Source: Nanobdellota archaeon
GTDB taxonomy: Archaea > Nanobdellota > Nanobdellia > Parvarchaeales > Parvarchaeaceae
Reading direction: 5' to 3'
Assembly (NCBI GenBank): GCA_021818665.1
Contig: JAKATQ010000035.1
Span: forward strand, 1 to 9,706
Length of the DNA: 9,706 nt
Part shown: positions 8,301 through 9,706 of the stretch, one piece after another
Position numbering within the stretch: position 1 is the first letter of the stretch
Layout: each line of letters opens with the position of its first letter
Notes under the pieces: generated by a model
What the model was told of the DNA's origin: nothing
Databases searched by the model: none
The model's input: only the letters and a program-made list of their open reading frames with translations
Position numbers and translations under genes: made by a program

Positions 8301-8930
8301 ATAAATAGCGAGTCGTTCACGGATCCTTATCAATTAATGATAATTCTAAATAAGAGCGTGGATTTGAAGTACATGATGGACCACTTCGTCAAGATCTTTG
8401 GTGTTTACAGTTCCGGTGCCGTCTCGCAATTGGCATGGTGGAATCAGAGCGACTTTGGTAATGGCGGCATAATATGGGTCAATCTAGGGACAGATACACC
8501 GGATTCGATTTATCTCGTTTACGGAAACGGTGCCTTCAATATGAGTAACTACACGGAGAACGGCACTGCTGTGTTCCCCGTATTTTTCTCAAATTCTTCG
8601 GTGCCTTACAAAGATGTGTTTAACTATGTACATTCACAGAAGGCGGCATTCGTTCCGAATAAATTGCCAATCGGCAACTTAGACCTGCAAGCTGACGGGG
8701 CTATGCCCCCTTATATCTATGACAGCACTCAAAATTCTTACTATGAGCAATTTGCGTGTATAACAGCCAGTCCCAGCCTGAGTATAACGCTTTTGAATGC
8801 TACGTACTCTCCATACCCTCCGCAATTCAACGGAGACTCTCTTTACACGACTTATAACCCACTTTACCCCGATATGTCTATAATCGGGGTTAGTAAGACA
8901 TATAACCACTGGAGTACAGTCGGTACATAA
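5307..8930 (+). CDS. Giant KRGQ-signal surface protein with concanavalin A-like region and C-terminal DUF2341 (1207 aa)
   Basis: The N terminus 'MSTNKRGQANIIVLVGMIAA' is a class III-type signal (cleavage expected before Q8) with one hydrophobic helix to about residue 31. Residues ~97-115 are a Gly/Pro linker (GGGGG...PPGPGG). Residues ~134-165 ('YYWHISSGDVTCLP', then 'EILFGLKSLLN') resemble conserved segments of other large DPANN pilin-like proteins, as far as I recall. Residues ~810-972 look like a LamG/concanavalin A-type beta-sandwich: 'NFSVNFGVTISG', 'NQNGIVYYNNG' and the closing 'SISYFFVHQYV'. Residues ~990-1075 match DUF2341: 'ESFTDPYQLMIILN', 'LAWWNQ', 'IIWVNLG' and 'DSIYLVYGNG'. About 16 Cys and some 30 sequons point to an oxidising, glycosylated outside location. 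There is no C-terminal anchor. It may be an adhesin or glycan-binding tip subunit assembled with the two small pilin-like proteins (inference). It is far too long for an ordinary pilin. Confidence 0.92.
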   Translation: MSTNKRGQANIIVLVGMIAAVIFVLYSGFTYINTIGLSSQIQITAQNSIYQTLAAKDYIIQQANYLFDEAQLFDAFSIAPNSYSIGGPQAQTGSSAIPLGGGGGVISPPGPGGAPINCGYINTSTRLPFIPISQLYYWHISSGDVTCLPDNQEILFGLKSLLNSSRFSIVNDSHSPIQSFLDINLTRLAQPGDVFAGSFSAPYLNYSYSIVYNRTDLQNVSVDIYETVCTASSPTCSLLEVFNGTVGDVANLQGYQFIINPEPDVLYGVLSQSTATSGFFSGASVNDQPLSPDSQFTLLTMPDGTQVVIYDTKVNNVPYYYLTPLLYTNSYTLTSAIKYDNALSPGINTQEQLVNGSAFVFDGVTYTFVVSGYPNGVFKIYSQNYAMLSLQPQFVYYKYLINEFQLSQPENLLFPNYAPLKVSFSLFPLYNPEVCISYPETQFTLQNCLSVAGYVTDTDYISRLVQIGAAFVNQSFPIGNQEITGFAQYELYNYLNNVIHGVNLKTVSVNGQPKYDWYTALLLAMGSVNGTGYLLSQLNPVRQDYFGTTIYNCSQSPSDLTLCRNLLSNTMMADIKNLFDTQIPIEVSFLSATPFDINVLNLSIRAREANSCPNSAQFSAHSSYNYTLAPTGIINATEETLGVPISVNFAYQNDLNATPTESCGLQNNPRANGYPGFTQTLATATQTYLNCAPIYARSFINTTCIATLETSDPTVASQIGGCTEMSNQNGNLYYCPNYKFDEFSASTPSPYQRWITEANTCPDYVIAGGQNFSYGAYTPAPGKKYFYAMVGDYGGGAITYPDTPLNWTYALINGTNLNIPQNFSVNFGVTISGPNPSFNLLLSTNQNLAGQFTAAQINSQGNQNGIVYYNNGLLPVSTSPDYAVPGIVNNVEVDKYGSASTGYFLNLSINSLPETSTTSVSKSPLQLLSGNSLGLLGFSTDNKPTFDSISYFFVHQYVNGYNPIAVYYSYEPVSALNNKLIDAFGLSTTNFTYYNQIVINSESFTDPYQLMIILNKSVDLKYMMDHFVKIFGVYSSGAVSQLAWWNQSDFGNGGIIWVNLGTDTPDSIYLVYGNGAFNMSNYTENGTAVFPVFFSNSSVPYKDVFNYVHSQKAAFVPNKLPIGNLDLQADGAMPPYIYDSTQNSYYEQFACITASPSLSITLLNATYSPYPPQFNGDSLYTTYNPLYPDMSIIGVSKTYNHWSTVGT
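8866..8890 (+). other. Perfect 8-bp inverted repeat near the end of the 1207-aa gene
   Basis: ACCCCGAT (8866-8873) is exactly complementary to ATCGGGGT (8883-8890) around a 9-base loop. In RNA this would form a stable hairpin ending 38 nt before the stop codon and 41 nt before the next ATG. There is no following T-run. It may influence translation or processing at the junction between the last two genes, or it may be a coincidence of codon use. Confidence 0.5.
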
Positions 8931-8931
8931 T

Positions 8932-9706
8932 ATGACGGACACAAAAAATAAACGTTCACGGGAAAGAATCGGTATAGTAGAGGTACTACTCATAGTGTCG
9001 ATAATAAGCATTTCTGCACTAGTGGCTATAAGACTGCCTTTGATCTTTGCCGGTGGCCACGATAGCTTCATTTACACGGCATCCAGCAGTCAAGCGTCAT
9101 TCGCGGCAACAGGCTATGACCCATCCCTAAGCTCTACTGTAACAAACAGTGAACTCGGCGTGGCAGGGAACGGTGGGGGAGAAAGTAACTTCTGGTACAA
9201 CGAGAAATTCATACCAGGGCAAGTCACATACAACGGTCCTGGTAGTCCACCATCGTGTTATGCTGAAAACCTTATAATACCGCCCGGCCTTGTGTGGTCC
9301 AGCTGCGCGTTTAAAATATTAGGACACTGTATTCCGGGCCCTGTATATGAATCTGGAAGCACGCAATCGACTTATTACAATAATCTTGTCGGTTACATAG
9401 GTTATCCAACAGAAGACTCCGGTGCAGGTTCATTCAAACCATTCGCCAGGTGCGGTTACGATTTTCCTAACTTGGTATCCGGTGTGCCCGGTTTTACCTT
9501 GAACCCTACAAGCATATATTATTGCCCTTCACCCCCGAGCAATATCACATACGCTAATTATTTCGACTGGCAGTCGACACCGACACATATACTCAATTAC
9601 ACCGGATCGCAATACCTTTATGCTGTAAACACGAATCTTTATGTGCCACCCTATGGGAATGGTCCGGGCCCGGCACTCCCTGCCGGCACGACGCTCATAA
9701 TCCCTT
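8932..9706 (+). CDS. Membrane-anchored surface protein with pilin-like N terminus (partial, 3' end outside window)
   Basis: ATG 8932 follows the previous TAA by 1 nt and the frame stays open to the right edge, giving 258 complete codons. The protein starts 'MTDTKNKRSRERIGIVEVLL', followed by a hydrophobic helix to about residue 40. The very basic n-region, and the Glu17 at the beginning of the helix, recall the Glu5 of type IV pilins and TadE-like proteins, though the K-R-x-Q stretch of its neighbours is missing. The ectodomain is rich in Gly, Pro, Ser and Tyr, with five Cys so far (in 'PSCYAE', 'SSCAFK', 'GHCIPG', 'ARCGYD' and 'YYCPSP') and a few sequons. No domain is recognised. It is the fifth gene of the operon, so it is probably another component of the same surface complex. 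A weak GGAG (8911-8914) is somewhat far from the start. Total length is unknown. Confidence 0.85.
   Translation, partial: MTDTKNKRSRERIGIVEVLLIVSIISISALVAIRLPLIFAGGHDSFIYTASSSQASFAATGYDPSLSSTVTNSELGVAGNGGGESNFWYNEKFIPGQVTYNGPGSPPSCYAENLIIPPGLVWSSCAFKILGHCIPGPVYESGSTQSTYYNNLVGYIGYPTEDSGAGSFKPFARCGYDFPNLVSGVPGFTLNPTSIYYCPSPPSNITYANYFDWQSTPTHILNYTGSQYLYAVNTNLYVPPYGNGPGPALPAGTTLIIP

Noticed and set aside
8679..9071. Antisense 130-codon open frame across the junction of the last two genes
   Set aside because: Both sense genes are well supported by frame continuity, membrane helix and tight spacing. The antisense product shows no recognisable features.

Overview
The window looks archaeal, most likely from a DPANN lineage such as Micrarchaeota, or less likely a Thermoplasmata archaeon. 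The reasons are heavy use of ATA for isoleucine, mid-range GC by eye, class III-type (archaeal pilin-like) signal sequences of the form K-R-x-Q followed by a hydrophobic stretch, very dense N-x-S/T glycosylation sequons, and archaeal surface domains (PGF-pre-PGF, an 'ESGLP' surface module, DUF2341). No marker gene is present, so the phylum assignment is an inference. All genes read on the + strand and all appear to encode cell-envelope or exported proteins. No enzyme, RNA gene, insertion sequence or CRISPR array was seen.

Layout. (1) Positions 3-965 hold the 3' end of a surface protein gene that starts upstream. It carries a PGF-pre-PGF domain, an ESGLP-type module and a C-terminal membrane anchor. 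(2) Positions 966-1227 are non-coding: a possible small hairpin after the stop, then a TATA-like element (1191-1197) and a short hairpin just before the next gene. (3) Positions 1228-9706 hold a tightly packed run of five co-directional genes: 898 aa, 268 aa, 192 aa, 1207 aa, and a fifth that runs off the right edge (at least 258 aa). Junctions are +3, -8, +1 and +1 nt, so this is almost certainly one operon.

Each of the five operon proteins has one N-terminal hydrophobic helix followed by an outside-facing, Asn/Ser/Thr/Tyr-rich, Cys-containing ectodomain. Three carry a K-R-x-Q signal (NKRTQ, SKRGQ, NKRGQ). A fourth has a basic n-region followed by a Glu at the start of its hydrophobic helix, as pilins do. 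Two proteins are pilin-sized (268 and 192 aa) and two are giants (898 and 1207 aa). The 1207-aa protein ends in what looks like a concanavalin A-like (LamG-type) beta-sandwich followed by DUF2341. The 898-aa protein has an internal Ser/Ala-rich stalk built from exact DNA tandem repeats.

Best reading (inference): the operon encodes a multi-component, pilin-like surface complex or adhesin, with small pilin-like subunits and large tip or adhesion subunits. I do not recognise it as a described system. No assembly ATPase, membrane platform protein or prepilin peptidase is in the window, so the machinery would have to be encoded elsewhere.
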